Source: Microbispora sp. H11081 (GTDB lineage: Bacteria > Actinomycetota > Actinomycetes > Streptosporangiales > Streptosporangiaceae). Taken from it: a DNA stretch of 64,000 nt. The notes under the pieces are model-generated. The model searched no databases. It worked only from the letters and a program-made list of their open reading frames with translations, and was not told the origin of the DNA. The translations under genes were made by a program, and so were the position numbers. The stretch spans positions 62,001 through 126,000 of the forward strand of contig NZ_JABBWV010000015.1 in NCBI RefSeq assembly GCF_012999535.1. Direction: 5' to 3'. This document shows, in pieces, positions 10,404-18,081 of the stretch. Numbering within the stretch: position 1 is the first letter of the stretch; every line of letters begins with the position of its first letter.

Positions 10404-11066
10404 TCAGCGGTCGCGCGGGGTCACCAGGCCCGACTCGTAGGCGATGACCACGAGCTGCGCGCGGTCACGCGCGTGCAGCTTGGCCATGGCCCGGTTGATG
10501 TGGGTCTTGGCGGTCAGCGGGCTGATCACCATGCGTTCGGCGATCTGCTCGTTGGACAGGCCGCGGGCGACCAGGGCGACGGCCTCGCGCTCGCGGTTGG
10601 TCAGCTCCCCCAGCTCGATCCCGGCGCCCAGATGGAGCGGCTGGGTCACGTACCGGTCGATCAGCTTGCGGGTGATCGACGGCGCCAGCAGGGCGTCGCC
10701 GCGCGCGGCGACGCGTACGGCGTGCAGGAAGTCCTCCGGCACGATGTCCTTGACGAGGAAACCGGCGGCGCCGGCGCGCAACGCGTCGAAGACGTACTCG
10801 TCCAGGCCGTAGTTGGTCAGGATGACGACGTGCACCCCGGCGAGGGCCGGGTCCGCGGCGATGCGCCGGGTCACCTCGATGCCGTCGGCGGCCGGCATCT
10901 GGATGTCGACGAGGGCGATGTCGGGCAGATGCTCCCCGACCAGGGCCAGGCACTCCATCCCGTCGCCCGCCTCGGCGACCACCTCGATGTCGTCTTCGAG
11001 GTCGAGAAGCGCGCGGAATCCGCTGCGCAGGAGCGGCTGGTCGTCGGCCAGCAGGACCCGGATCAC
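10404..11066 (-). CDS. NarL/LuxR-family response regulator
   Basis: 220 aa from GTG 11066, overlapping the kinase stop by 4 bp. Receiver domain: VLLADDQPLLRSG with acidic pair, phospho-Asp in DIALVDIQMPAADG, Lys in GFLVKDIVPED. C-terminal helix-turn-helix: LTNREREAVALVARGLSNEQIAERMVIS (in two parts), then TAKTHINRAMAKL. It is the DNA-binding partner of the DesK/NarX-type kinase just upstream. Targets are unknown. Confidence 0.93.
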   Translation of the reverse strand: MIRVLLADDQPLLRSGFRALLDLEDDIEVVAEAGDGMECLALVGEHLPDIALVDIQMPAADGIEVTRRIAADPALAGVHVVILTNYGLDEYVFDALRAGAAGFLVKDIVPEDFLHAVRVAARGDALLAPSITRKLIDRYVTQPLHLGAGIELGELTNREREAVALVARGLSNEQIAERMVISPLTAKTHINRAMAKLHARDRAQLVVIAYESGLVTPRDR

Positions 11067-12169
11067 GGCGGCACCGGCAGTTCGGCGTGGACGGTGAAGC
11101 CGCCCTCGCCGCGCGGCTCCGCGCGGAGGTGACCGCCGAGGGCGGTGACGCGTTCGCGCATCCCGAGCAGTCCGACGCCGGGCACGGGCGCGGCGCCCGG
11201 ACATGCCTTCCCGTCGTCGTCGACCCGCACGACCAGGGCGCCGGGACGGTAGCCGATCCGGACCGTCGCCGTGGTGGCGGAGGCGTGCCTGGCGACGTTG
11301 GTGAGCGACTCCTGGACGATCCGGTAGGCGGTCCTGTCCACCGCGGCCGGCACGTCGTCTCGCTGTCCCTCGATCGTCAGCGTCGCGTCCAGGCCGGTCG
11401 TACGGGCGCGTCGCACCAGGTCGGGGACGTGGTCGAGCCCACGCGCCGGGTTCTCGTCGTCGCGCAGCGCCTCCAGGGTCGCCCGCAGCTCGCGAGCCGC
11501 CTCACGGCCGGCGTCCCTGATAGCGAGCAGGGCCTCCGGCACCTGCTCCCCCCGCTTGCGCGCCACGTGCACGGCGACTTCGGCCTGCACCTTGATGACC
11601 GAGATCTGGTGGGTCAAAGAGTCGTGCAACTCCCGCGCGATGTGCAGCCGCTCCTCGTCGGCGCGGCGGCGCGCGGTCTCCTCACGGGTCCGCTCGGCCT
11701 CCTCGGCCCGCCGCTCGGCCTGCCGCAGCGCCTCGCCCGCCGCGCCGGCCGCGATCAGCCAGGCCAGTTCGAGGGCGCCACGAGCCTGCGCGAGCGCCGC
11801 GCCCGTGTCGTGCAGGCCCGAGGCCATGGCCGCGAGAGGGAGCGCGGCCAGCATCGTCACACTCGCCGCCACCGTGACGGCGCGGTGTCCCGCCCGCATC
11901 GCGGCGTACACCGCGAACAGGAACGCGACGGCGGGCACGTCGAAACCGGCCGCCTGGTAACCCACCGCGCACAGCCCGGTGACGGCCAGGACGGGGACCG
12001 GTGCGCGGCGTCCGGCGGCCAGCGCCAGGCCGCCGGACGCGAGCAGCGCGAAGCCGACCGGATCGAGGCCGGTCGCGGGGTCCTGCTTGGACAGCCCTGT
12101 GACCACCAGCGCCGCCGCCACGCAGACGGCGATCGCCCCGTCTATGACACCGGGCCGGACTGTCCTCAT
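11063..12169 (-). CDS. Sensor histidine kinase, HisKA_3 (NarX/DesK) type
   Basis: 368 aa. Four or five hydrophobic segments in residues 10-150 form a membrane sensor without a large outer domain; a coiled coil of Arg/Glu follows (RQAERRAEEAERTREE), then the phospho-acceptor box ERLHIARELHDSLTHQ and an ATPase domain (IVQESLTNVARHA, VRVDDDGKA, GLLGMRERV). It is the first gene of a kinase-regulator pair; the stop overlaps the regulator GTG. The signal is unknown, possibly envelope-related given the sensor layout. Confidence 0.92.
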   Translation of the reverse strand: MRTVRPGVIDGAIAVCVAAALVVTGLSKQDPATGLDPVGFALLASGGLALAAGRRAPVPVLAVTGLCAVGYQAAGFDVPAVAFLFAVYAAMRAGHRAVTVAASVTMLAALPLAAMASGLHDTGAALAQARGALELAWLIAAGAAGEALRQAERRAEEAERTREETARRRADEERLHIARELHDSLTHQISVIKVQAEVAVHVARKRGEQVPEALLAIRDAGREAARELRATLEALRDDENPARGLDHVPDLVRRARTTGLDATLTIEGQRDDVPAAVDRTAYRIVQESLTNVARHASATTATVRIGYRPGALVVRVDDDGKACPGAAPVPGVGLLGMRERVTALGGHLRAEPRGEGGFTVHAELPVPP

Positions 12170-12387
12170 GCGCGCACCCTAGCCCGGCGCGGGCGCGGGG
12201 GACTCCTCCGCGCGGATGATCGGCCGGCTACCGCCCCCGCGGTACTCGCGCCGCCCCCGTGGCGTACGCGGCAGCGGGGTGCGGCGCCGGCGGCAGCGTG
12301 AACGGCCCGCCCACGGCGGACGACGGGCGGCGGGTCCGGCGGACATGCTCGGGTCACGTCCCGTCGTACGAGGAGAAAGAGCACCTC

Positions 12388-12816
12388 ATGTCCGTGCGTC
12401 ACCTGTTCGCCGCCGCCCCGACCGCCCTGCTCGGATCCGCCGGGCAGGCGACGTCGCCGGTGGTCCATCTCCTGGTTGAGCCGGCCGGCGCCTACACCAT
12501 GACCGCAGGACGCCTCTGGGCCCTGGTGGCCATGGTGCTGGGGCTGGCCGGCGTGGCCGTCGGCGGGCTGGCCCTGGCCCGCTCCGCGGGCCGTATCCGC
12601 GTCGGCGACGCGAGAAGCGGGGCCGTCGTGGCGCTGGTGGCCGGGCTGACCGGCACGGTCGTCGGCGGCCTGGTCGTGGCCGCCGCCGACGGTGGTCCCG
12701 GCGCCGGCTACGGGATAGTCGGGGGCTACGTCGCCCTGGTGGTGGGGCCGGCCGCCGCGGTCGTCAGCGGGCTGGCGCTGAGTCGTTCCCGCCGCGCGGG
12801 TGACCGGTCGGCGTAG
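12388..12816 (+). CDS. Small membrane protein, DUF6223-like
   Basis: 142 aa from ATG 12388, with AGGAG at 12371. N-terminal signal-like stretch (LFAAAPTALLGSAG), then LLVEPAGAYTMTAGRLWALV and three hydrophobic helices rich in Gly/Ala/Val separated by short basic loops. It resembles actinobacterial proteins named DUF6223; I am moderately sure of the family and know no function. It lies between the two-component operon (divergent) and a convergent LysR gene. Confidence 0.7.
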   Translation: MSVRHLFAAAPTALLGSAGQATSPVVHLLVEPAGAYTMTAGRLWALVAMVLGLAGVAVGGLALARSAGRIRVGDARSGAVVALVAGLTGTVVGGLVVAAADGGPGAGYGIVGGYVALVVGPAAAVVSGLALSRSRRAGDRSA

Positions 12817-12831
12817 GGCCGGCGGCGGGCC

Positions 12832-13788
12832 TCAGCGACGGGCGCGTACGTGGGCGGGCACGAGGCGGGCGGCACGCCCCAGGGTCGCCACGAAGGCGGC
12901 GGCGAGGGGATCGGGGCGGCCCCGCGTGTAGGCCGTCATGACGCGCTCCACGGGCGGCCTGGGCCACAGCACGCGTCCGTCGAAGTGGGGCGGGATGACG
13001 TTGGCGGGCACCAGGGTGGGCCCCAGCCCGGCGGCGGCGAGGACGGGCGCGGCGGCGGTCTGCTCGGTGCGCACGGCGGCCCGCGCCTGGAACCCGGCGG
13101 CCGCGCACGCCTGGTCGAGGATCTCACCGAGCCCGTTGCCCGGCGCGAAGTGCACCCAGTCGCGGCCGGCCAGCGCCGCCAGATCCACAGACTCCCCGGC
13201 GTCGTCCCCGGCGTCGTCCCCGGCGTCGTCCCGAGCGTCCTCGTCGTCGGCCGGGCGGCCCGCCGGGTCGTCCGCGGGGAGCACGACGAGGAACGGTTCG
13301 GTCCCGAGCGGCGTGATCTGGCCGTCCCAGTCGCGCGGGGCGGGCCCGATGGCGAGGTCCGCCTGGCCGGCCAGCATCGCCTCGCGCAACTGCTCGGCGT
13401 GCGGATGCTCGAACAGCCTGACCCGTACGCCGGGATGTGAGCGCCGCCAGGCGCGCAGCGCGGGCGGCAGCACGCCGAGGCTCACCGAGTAGAGGGTCGC
13501 GACCTGGAGCTCACCGGTCTCCAGCCCACCGGCCTGCCGTGCCGCGCACCGCGCCCGCTCCGCGTCGGCCAGCGCGGCCCGGGCGTGCGGCAGCATCGCC
13601 CGGCCCATCGCGGTGAGCCGCACCGCTCGCGGGAGCCGTTCGAGCAGCGGGCCGCCGACCTCGCGTTCGAGCGCCCGCACCTGGTGGGACAGCGCGGGCT
13701 GGGACACGTGGAGGAGTTCGGCCGCCCTGGTGAACGACCCCTCGTCCACGATCGCGACCAGATATTCGAGCTGCCGCAGGCTTGCCAT
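12832..13788 (-). CDS. LysR-family transcriptional regulator
   Basis: 318 aa. N-terminal helix-turn-helix (MASLRQLEYLVAIVDEGSFT, AAELLHVSQPALSHQVRALE), then a two-lobed effector domain. Within the effector domain is a polar insert of DDAG repeats encoded by a 12-bp tandem repeat, which is unusual for the family. It is divergent from a PRISE-type reductase gene 70 bp away and probably controls it. Confidence 0.93.
   Translation of the reverse strand: MASLRQLEYLVAIVDEGSFTRAAELLHVSQPALSHQVRALEREVGGPLLERLPRAVRLTAMGRAMLPHARAALADAERARCAARQAGGLETGELQVATLYSVSLGVLPPALRAWRRSHPGVRVRLFEHPHAEQLREAMLAGQADLAIGPAPRDWDGQITPLGTEPFLVVLPADDPAGRPADDEDARDDAGDDAGDDAGESVDLAALAGRDWVHFAPGNGLGEILDQACAAAGFQARAAVRTEQTAAAPVLAAAGLGPTLVPANVIPPHFDGRVLWPRPPVERVMTAYTRGRPDPLAAAFVATLGRAARLVPAHVRARR
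13194..13229 (-). repeat. 12-bp tandem repeat inside the LysR gene
   Basis: Three copies of CCCCGGCGTCGT at 13194-13205, 13206-13217 and 13218-13229 (plus-strand reading), coding for repeated Asp-Asp-Ala-Gly. The period keeps the reading frame, so copy-number change would only lengthen a loop. Confidence 0.85.
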
Positions 13789-13793
13789 GAACA

Positions 13794-13835
13794 GAGATTA
13801 TCGGAGCTGTGAAATCCATGTCTTGGACTAATCTC
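13794..13835. promoter_or_regulatory. Inverted repeat in the LysR-reductase intergenic region
   Basis: GAGATTA (13794-13800) and TAATCTC (13829-13835) form a perfect 7-bp inverted repeat spaced by 28 bp, filling most of the 70-bp divergent promoter. A LysR tetramer could bridge it; this is inferred. Confidence 0.4.
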
Positions 13836-13858
13836 AGCGGCCGCCCGAAGCTTGGACC

Positions 13859-14917
13859 ATGGACACGGACCACAAGGTCGCCCTCGTCGTCGGGGCGAAT
13901 GGCGTCATCGGCCGCAATCTGATCGATCATCTCGTGGAGCTCGGAGACTGGGACGTGATCGGCCTGTCCCGGCGGGGCGGGACCGACGCGGGCCGGGTCA
14001 GGCACATCGCCGTGGACCTGCTGGACGCGGAGGACCGCCGGGAGCGGCTGCGCGGCCTCGACCGCGTCACCCACGTCTTCTACGCCGCCTACCAGGACCG
14101 GCCGACCTGGGCGGAACTGGTGCCGCCCAACCTCGCCATGCTGGTGAACGTCGTCGAGGCGGTGGAGGCCGCCGCACCCGGCCTGCGCCACGTCAGCCTG
14201 ATGCAGGGCTACAAGGTGTACGGCGCGCATCTCGGGCCGTTCAAGACGCCCGCGCGGGAGGACGACCCCCACCACATGCCGCCGGAGTTCAACGTGGACC
14301 AGCAGAACTTCCTCGAAGAACGCCAGAGGGGCAAGGCGTGGACGTGGTCCGCGCTGCGTCCCTCGGTCGTGTGCGGGTTCGCCCTCGGCAACCCGATGAA
14401 CCTCGCCATGGTGATCGCGGTGTACGCGGCCGTCTCCAGGGAGCTGGGCCTGCCGCTGCGGTTCCCCGGCAGGCCGGGGGCCTACCACGCGCTGCTGGAG
14501 ATGACCGACGCGACGCTGCTGGCCAAGGCCACGGTGTGGGCGGCGACCAGTGAGGCCTGCGCCAACCAGGCGTTCAACATCAACAACGGCGATCTCTTCC
14601 GGTGGGAGGAGATGTGGCCGGAGATCGCCCGCTTCTTCGGCCTTGAGGTTGCGCCGCCGCTCCCGATGTCGCTGGAGGTCGTCATGGCGGACAAGGGGCC
14701 GCTGTGGGACTCGATGGTCGAGCGGCACGGCCTGATGAAGAACTCCTACGAGGAGGTGTCGTCCTGGCGCTTCGGCGACGCCGTCTTCTCCTGGGACTAC
14801 GACTTCATCGCGGACGGCTCCAAGGCGCGGCGGTTCGGATTCCACGAGTTCGTCGACACCAGGAAGATGTTCCTGGACATCTTCGCCGGCTTCCGCCGCC
14901 GCGGGATCATCCCGTGA
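13859..14917 (+). CDS. PRISE-type short-chain reductase (progesterone 5-beta-reductase/iridoid synthase-like)
   Basis: 352 aa. NADP motif ALVVGANGVIGRNL; family blocks SLMQGYKVYGAHLGPFKTP, WTWSALRPSVVCGFALGNPM, AVYAAVSRELGLPLRFPG and NQAFNINNGDLFRWEEMW are all typical of PRISE enzymes, which reduce activated C=C bonds of enones. The usual NFYY block carrying the catalytic Tyr reads EFNV here (PPEFNVDQQNFLEE), so activity may differ. Divergent from a LysR gene. The substrate is unknown. Confidence 0.82.
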   Translation: MDTDHKVALVVGANGVIGRNLIDHLVELGDWDVIGLSRRGGTDAGRVRHIAVDLLDAEDRRERLRGLDRVTHVFYAAYQDRPTWAELVPPNLAMLVNVVEAVEAAAPGLRHVSLMQGYKVYGAHLGPFKTPAREDDPHHMPPEFNVDQQNFLEERQRGKAWTWSALRPSVVCGFALGNPMNLAMVIAVYAAVSRELGLPLRFPGRPGAYHALLEMTDATLLAKATVWAATSEACANQAFNINNGDLFRWEEMWPEIARFFGLEVAPPLPMSLEVVMADKGPLWDSMVERHGLMKNSYEEVSSWRFGDAVFSWDYDFIADGSKARRFGFHEFVDTRKMFLDIFAGFRRRGIIP

Positions 14918-14953
14918 ACGCGCCGCGCCACCAGAGGGGGCCGGGGCCGCCGG

Positions 14954-16102
14954 TCAGGGGTGGCGGGCCCAGGCGCCGCGCCGCATCACGCCGGCGACCT
15001 CCAGGTCGTCGTCGAGCACGACCAGATCGGCGTACCTGCCGACCGTGATCGAGCCGACCTCGCCGTCCAGGCCGAGGACGCGGGCGGGGGTGAGGGAGGT
15101 CATGCGGGCGGCGTCCACCAGCGACCGCCCGACCTCACGCACCGTGCGGCGGAAGGCCACGTCCATCGTGAGCGTGCTGCCCGCGATCGGGCCCGGCTCC
15201 CCGGAGACGCCGGAGGCGATCCTGGCCACCCCGTCGACGACGTCGACGGTCATCGGGCCGAGCGGGTAGCGCCCGTCGCCCATGCCGGCCGCCGCCATGG
15301 CGTCGGTGACCAGCGCCGTGCGGTCCGCGCCCGCCGCGTCCATGGCCAGGCGCAGCATGGCCGGGTGGACGTGGACCCCGTCGTTGATGAGTTCCACCGT
15401 CACCCGCTCGTCCTGCAGCAGCGCGGCGACCGGGCCGGGCGCGCGGTGGCCCAGCGGCGGCATCGCGTTGTAGAGGTGGGTCGCCACGCTCGCCCCCGCC
15501 TCGATGCCGTCGAGCGTCCGCTCGTAGGTGGCGTCGCTGTGCCCGAGGGCCGCGACGATCCCCTCGGCGGCGGCGTCCCTGATCACGTCGAGCGCGTTAG
15601 GCAGTTCCGGGGCGATCGTCAGCATCCGTACGTGCCCGCGCCCCGCCTTGACCAGCGCCCGGAACTCCGCCCGGTCAGGCTCGCGCAGCAGCGCGGGCTC
15701 GTGCGCCCCGCACCGCGACCGGGCGATGTACGGCCCCTCGAAGTGGACGCCGGCGAGCAGGCCCTGCTCGCACAGGTCGGCGAGCGACGCGGCGGCCCGC
15801 GTGAGCGTGTCCGGCGCGGCGGTGACCAGGCTGGCCATGAGGGTGGTCGTGCCGCGTCCGAGATGGAAGGCGGCGACCTCGGCGGCGGTCTCCGGGTTCC
15901 CCTCAGGGAAGCTCCCCCCGGCGCCGCCGTGGCTGTGGATGTCGACGAAACCGGGGACGACGGTGCGTCCGCCCAGGCCGAACCCGTCGCGCGGCGCCTG
16001 TCCGCGCCCTATGTGGGTGATCCTGCCGTCCTCGATGGTCAGCCAGCCGTCGTGCACGCCGTCGGGAGTGACGACGCGGGCATCGGAGAGAGTCACGCTC
16101 AT
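14954..16102 (-). CDS. nagA: N-acetylglucosamine-6-phosphate deacetylase
   Basis: 382 aa, usual length. Amidohydrolase barrel with metal motif GFVDIHSHGGAGGSF, GVHFEGPYIA, GHSDATYE, ATHLYNAMPPLGHR and the catalytic Asp in ALVTDAMAAAGM; the C-terminal small domain ends in GRYADLVVLDDDL. It removes acetate from GlcNAc-6-P in amino-sugar use and cell-wall recycling. It is a single gene, divergent from glpD. I do not see a convincing DasR site in front of it. Confidence 0.95.
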   Translation of the reverse strand: MSVTLSDARVVTPDGVHDGWLTIEDGRITHIGRGQAPRDGFGLGGRTVVPGFVDIHSHGGAGGSFPEGNPETAAEVAAFHLGRGTTTLMASLVTAAPDTLTRAAASLADLCEQGLLAGVHFEGPYIARSRCGAHEPALLREPDRAEFRALVKAGRGHVRMLTIAPELPNALDVIRDAAAEGIVAALGHSDATYERTLDGIEAGASVATHLYNAMPPLGHRAPGPVAALLQDERVTVELINDGVHVHPAMLRLAMDAAGADRTALVTDAMAAAGMGDGRYPLGPMTVDVVDGVARIASGVSGEPGPIAGSTLTMDVAFRRTVREVGRSLVDAARMTSLTPARVLGLDGEVGSITVGRYADLVVLDDDLEVAGVMRRGAWARHP

Positions 16103-16213
16103 GCCGCCATCCTTCCGCGTACGGCCCGCAAGTGCCGCCGCGGGTCCCGGAGCGGGCGCGCGGGCGGCTCCGGCCGTCCGCCGAGCGCCTGGCGCGGGGA
16201 CGAGTTCACCGAC

Positions 16214-16233
16214 TTTCCGGAGATCATCGGAAA
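16214..16233. promoter_or_regulatory. Inverted repeat between nagA and glpD
   Basis: TTTCCG (16214-16219) and CGGAAA (16228-16233) with an 8-bp spacer, in the 215-bp divergent gap, about 85 bp before glpD. A weak operator candidate. Confidence 0.3.
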
Positions 16234-16317
16234 AGTGGGCGAAAAGGATGGATTCCCGGGTGGCTACTCGTGGGTAGATTTACTCGGCACAGGTGCAAGC
16301 GGTACAGAAGGAGCTTT

Positions 16318-18078
16318 ATGACGGCGAGGATGGGCACGGCGCGACTCGGCCCGGCGGAACGCACCGCAGCCCTGGCACGGATGGAGGCGCAGGAACTCGA
16401 CGTCGTCGTGATCGGCGGCGGCGTGGTCGGCGCGGGCGTCGCGCTCGACGCCGCGACCCGCGGGCTCTCCGTCGGCCTCGTCGAGGCGCGCGACTTCGCC
16501 TCGGGCACGTCCTCGCGGTCGTCGAAGCTGATCCACGGCGGGCTGCGCTACCTGGAGCAGCTCAACTTCGACCTGGTCAGAGAGGCCCTGCGGGAGCGTG
16601 CCCTGCTGCTCAAGCGGATCGCGCCGCACCTGGTCAGGCCGGTGCCCTTCCTGTATCCGCTCACCCACGCGGGCTGGGAGCGGCCGTACATCGGGGCGGG
16701 GCTCGTGCTCTACGACACGCTCGGGCTGTCCTTCGGCCTCACCCGGGGCGTGCCCGGGCACCGCCACCTGACCCGCCGCCAGGCCCTGCGGGTCATCCCG
16801 TCGCTGCGGCGGTCGGCGTTCACCGGCGCCGTGCAGTACTGGGACGCCCAGGTGGACGACGCCCGCTACGTGATGACCACGCTGCGCACCGCCGCGACGT
16901 ACGGCGCGCACGTCGCCTCGCGGGTGCAGGCGATCGGCTTCCTGCGGGAGGGGGAGCGGGTCACCGGAGTGCGGGTCTGCGACCTGGAGACCGGCGCGGA
17001 ACTGGACGTGCGGGCCCGCCAGGTGGTCAACGCCACCGGCGTGTGGACAGACGACATCCAGCAACTCGTCGGCGGCCGGGGACAGATCCACGTGCGGGCG
17101 TCCAAGGGCATCCACCTCGTGGTGCCGCGCGACCGCATCCACTCGCGCAGCGGCCTGATCATGCGCACCGAGAAGTCCGTGCTGTTCGTCATCCCCTGGG
17201 GGCGGCACTGGGTCATCGGCACCACCGACACCCGCTGGAACCTGGACAAGGCACACCCCGCTGCCTCCCGGGCGGACATCGACTACCTGCTCGACCAGGT
17301 CAACTCCGTCCTCGCGGTGCCGTTGACCAGGGACGACGTCGAGGGCGTGTACGCCGGGCTGCGGCCGCTGCTGGCCGGGGAGTCCGAGGAGACCTCGAAG
17401 CTCTCGCGCGAGCACGTCGTCGCCCACCCCGTGCCCGGGCTGGTCATGGTGGCCGGCGGCAAGTTCACGACGTACCGGGTCATGGCGGCCGACGCGGTGG
17501 ACGCGGTCGCGCTCGGCCTCGACCAGCGCGTGCCGCCGTCGTGCACCGACCAGGTGCCGCTCGTCGGCGCGGAGGGCTACCAGGCGCTGTGGAACTCCCG
17601 CCACCGCATGGCGCGCTCCTCGGGACTGCACGTGGCGAGGATCGAGCACCTGCTGGAGCGGTACGGCTCGCTGATCGACGAGGTGCTCGCGATCATCGAG
17701 GCCGACCCCTCGCTCGGCCGGCCCCTCGACGGCGCCGACGACTACCTGCGGGCGGAGATCGTGTACGCCGCGACGCACGAGGGCGCGCGGCACCTCAACG
17801 ACGCGCTGACCCGGCGCACCCGCATCTCAATCGAGACCTTCCACCGGGGCACCGCGGTCGCGGGGGAGGCCGCCGAGCTCATGGCCGGCCCGCTCGGCTG
17901 GGACGGCGATCAGGTCAAGCGCGAGGTCGAGTACTACACCAAGCGGGTCGAGGCGGAGCGGGCCTCCCAGGAGCAGGACACCGACCAGGAGGCCGACGCG
18001 ATCCGCCTCGGCGCGCCGGAGATCGTTCCCGTCGCGCCCCCGCGCGACCTCGCGAAGGCGCGGGGGAGCGGAAGCTGA
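16318..18078 (+). CDS. glpD: Glycerol-3-phosphate dehydrogenase/oxidase (FAD)
   Basis: 586 aa from ATG 16318, with AAGGAG at 16309-16314. FAD motif VVVIGGGVVGAGVALDAATR, then GTSSRSSKLIHGGLRYLEQ, a GlpD signature. C-terminal helical DAO_C domain carries EIVYAATHEGARHLNDALTRRTR. It oxidises sn-glycerol-3-phosphate to DHAP at the membrane surface and passes electrons to quinone. Glycerol uptake and kinase genes are not in the window. Confidence 0.96.
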   Translation: MTARMGTARLGPAERTAALARMEAQELDVVVIGGGVVGAGVALDAATRGLSVGLVEARDFASGTSSRSSKLIHGGLRYLEQLNFDLVREALRERALLLKRIAPHLVRPVPFLYPLTHAGWERPYIGAGLVLYDTLGLSFGLTRGVPGHRHLTRRQALRVIPSLRRSAFTGAVQYWDAQVDDARYVMTTLRTAATYGAHVASRVQAIGFLREGERVTGVRVCDLETGAELDVRARQVVNATGVWTDDIQQLVGGRGQIHVRASKGIHLVVPRDRIHSRSGLIMRTEKSVLFVIPWGRHWVIGTTDTRWNLDKAHPAASRADIDYLLDQVNSVLAVPLTRDDVEGVYAGLRPLLAGESEETSKLSREHVVAHPVPGLVMVAGGKFTTYRVMAADAVDAVALGLDQRVPPSCTDQVPLVGAEGYQALWNSRHRMARSSGLHVARIEHLLERYGSLIDEVLAIIEADPSLGRPLDGADDYLRAEIVYAATHEGARHLNDALTRRTRISIETFHRGTAVAGEAAELMAGPLGWDGDQVKREVEYYTKRVEAERASQEQDTDQEADAIRLGAPEIVPVAPPRDLAKARGSGS

Positions 18079-18081
18079 CCG

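Noticed and set aside
14954-16317. A DasR (dre) site before nagA
   Set aside because: No sequence close to the known palindrome was found in the 215-bp gap; only a weak TTTCCG/CGGAAA pair is present.
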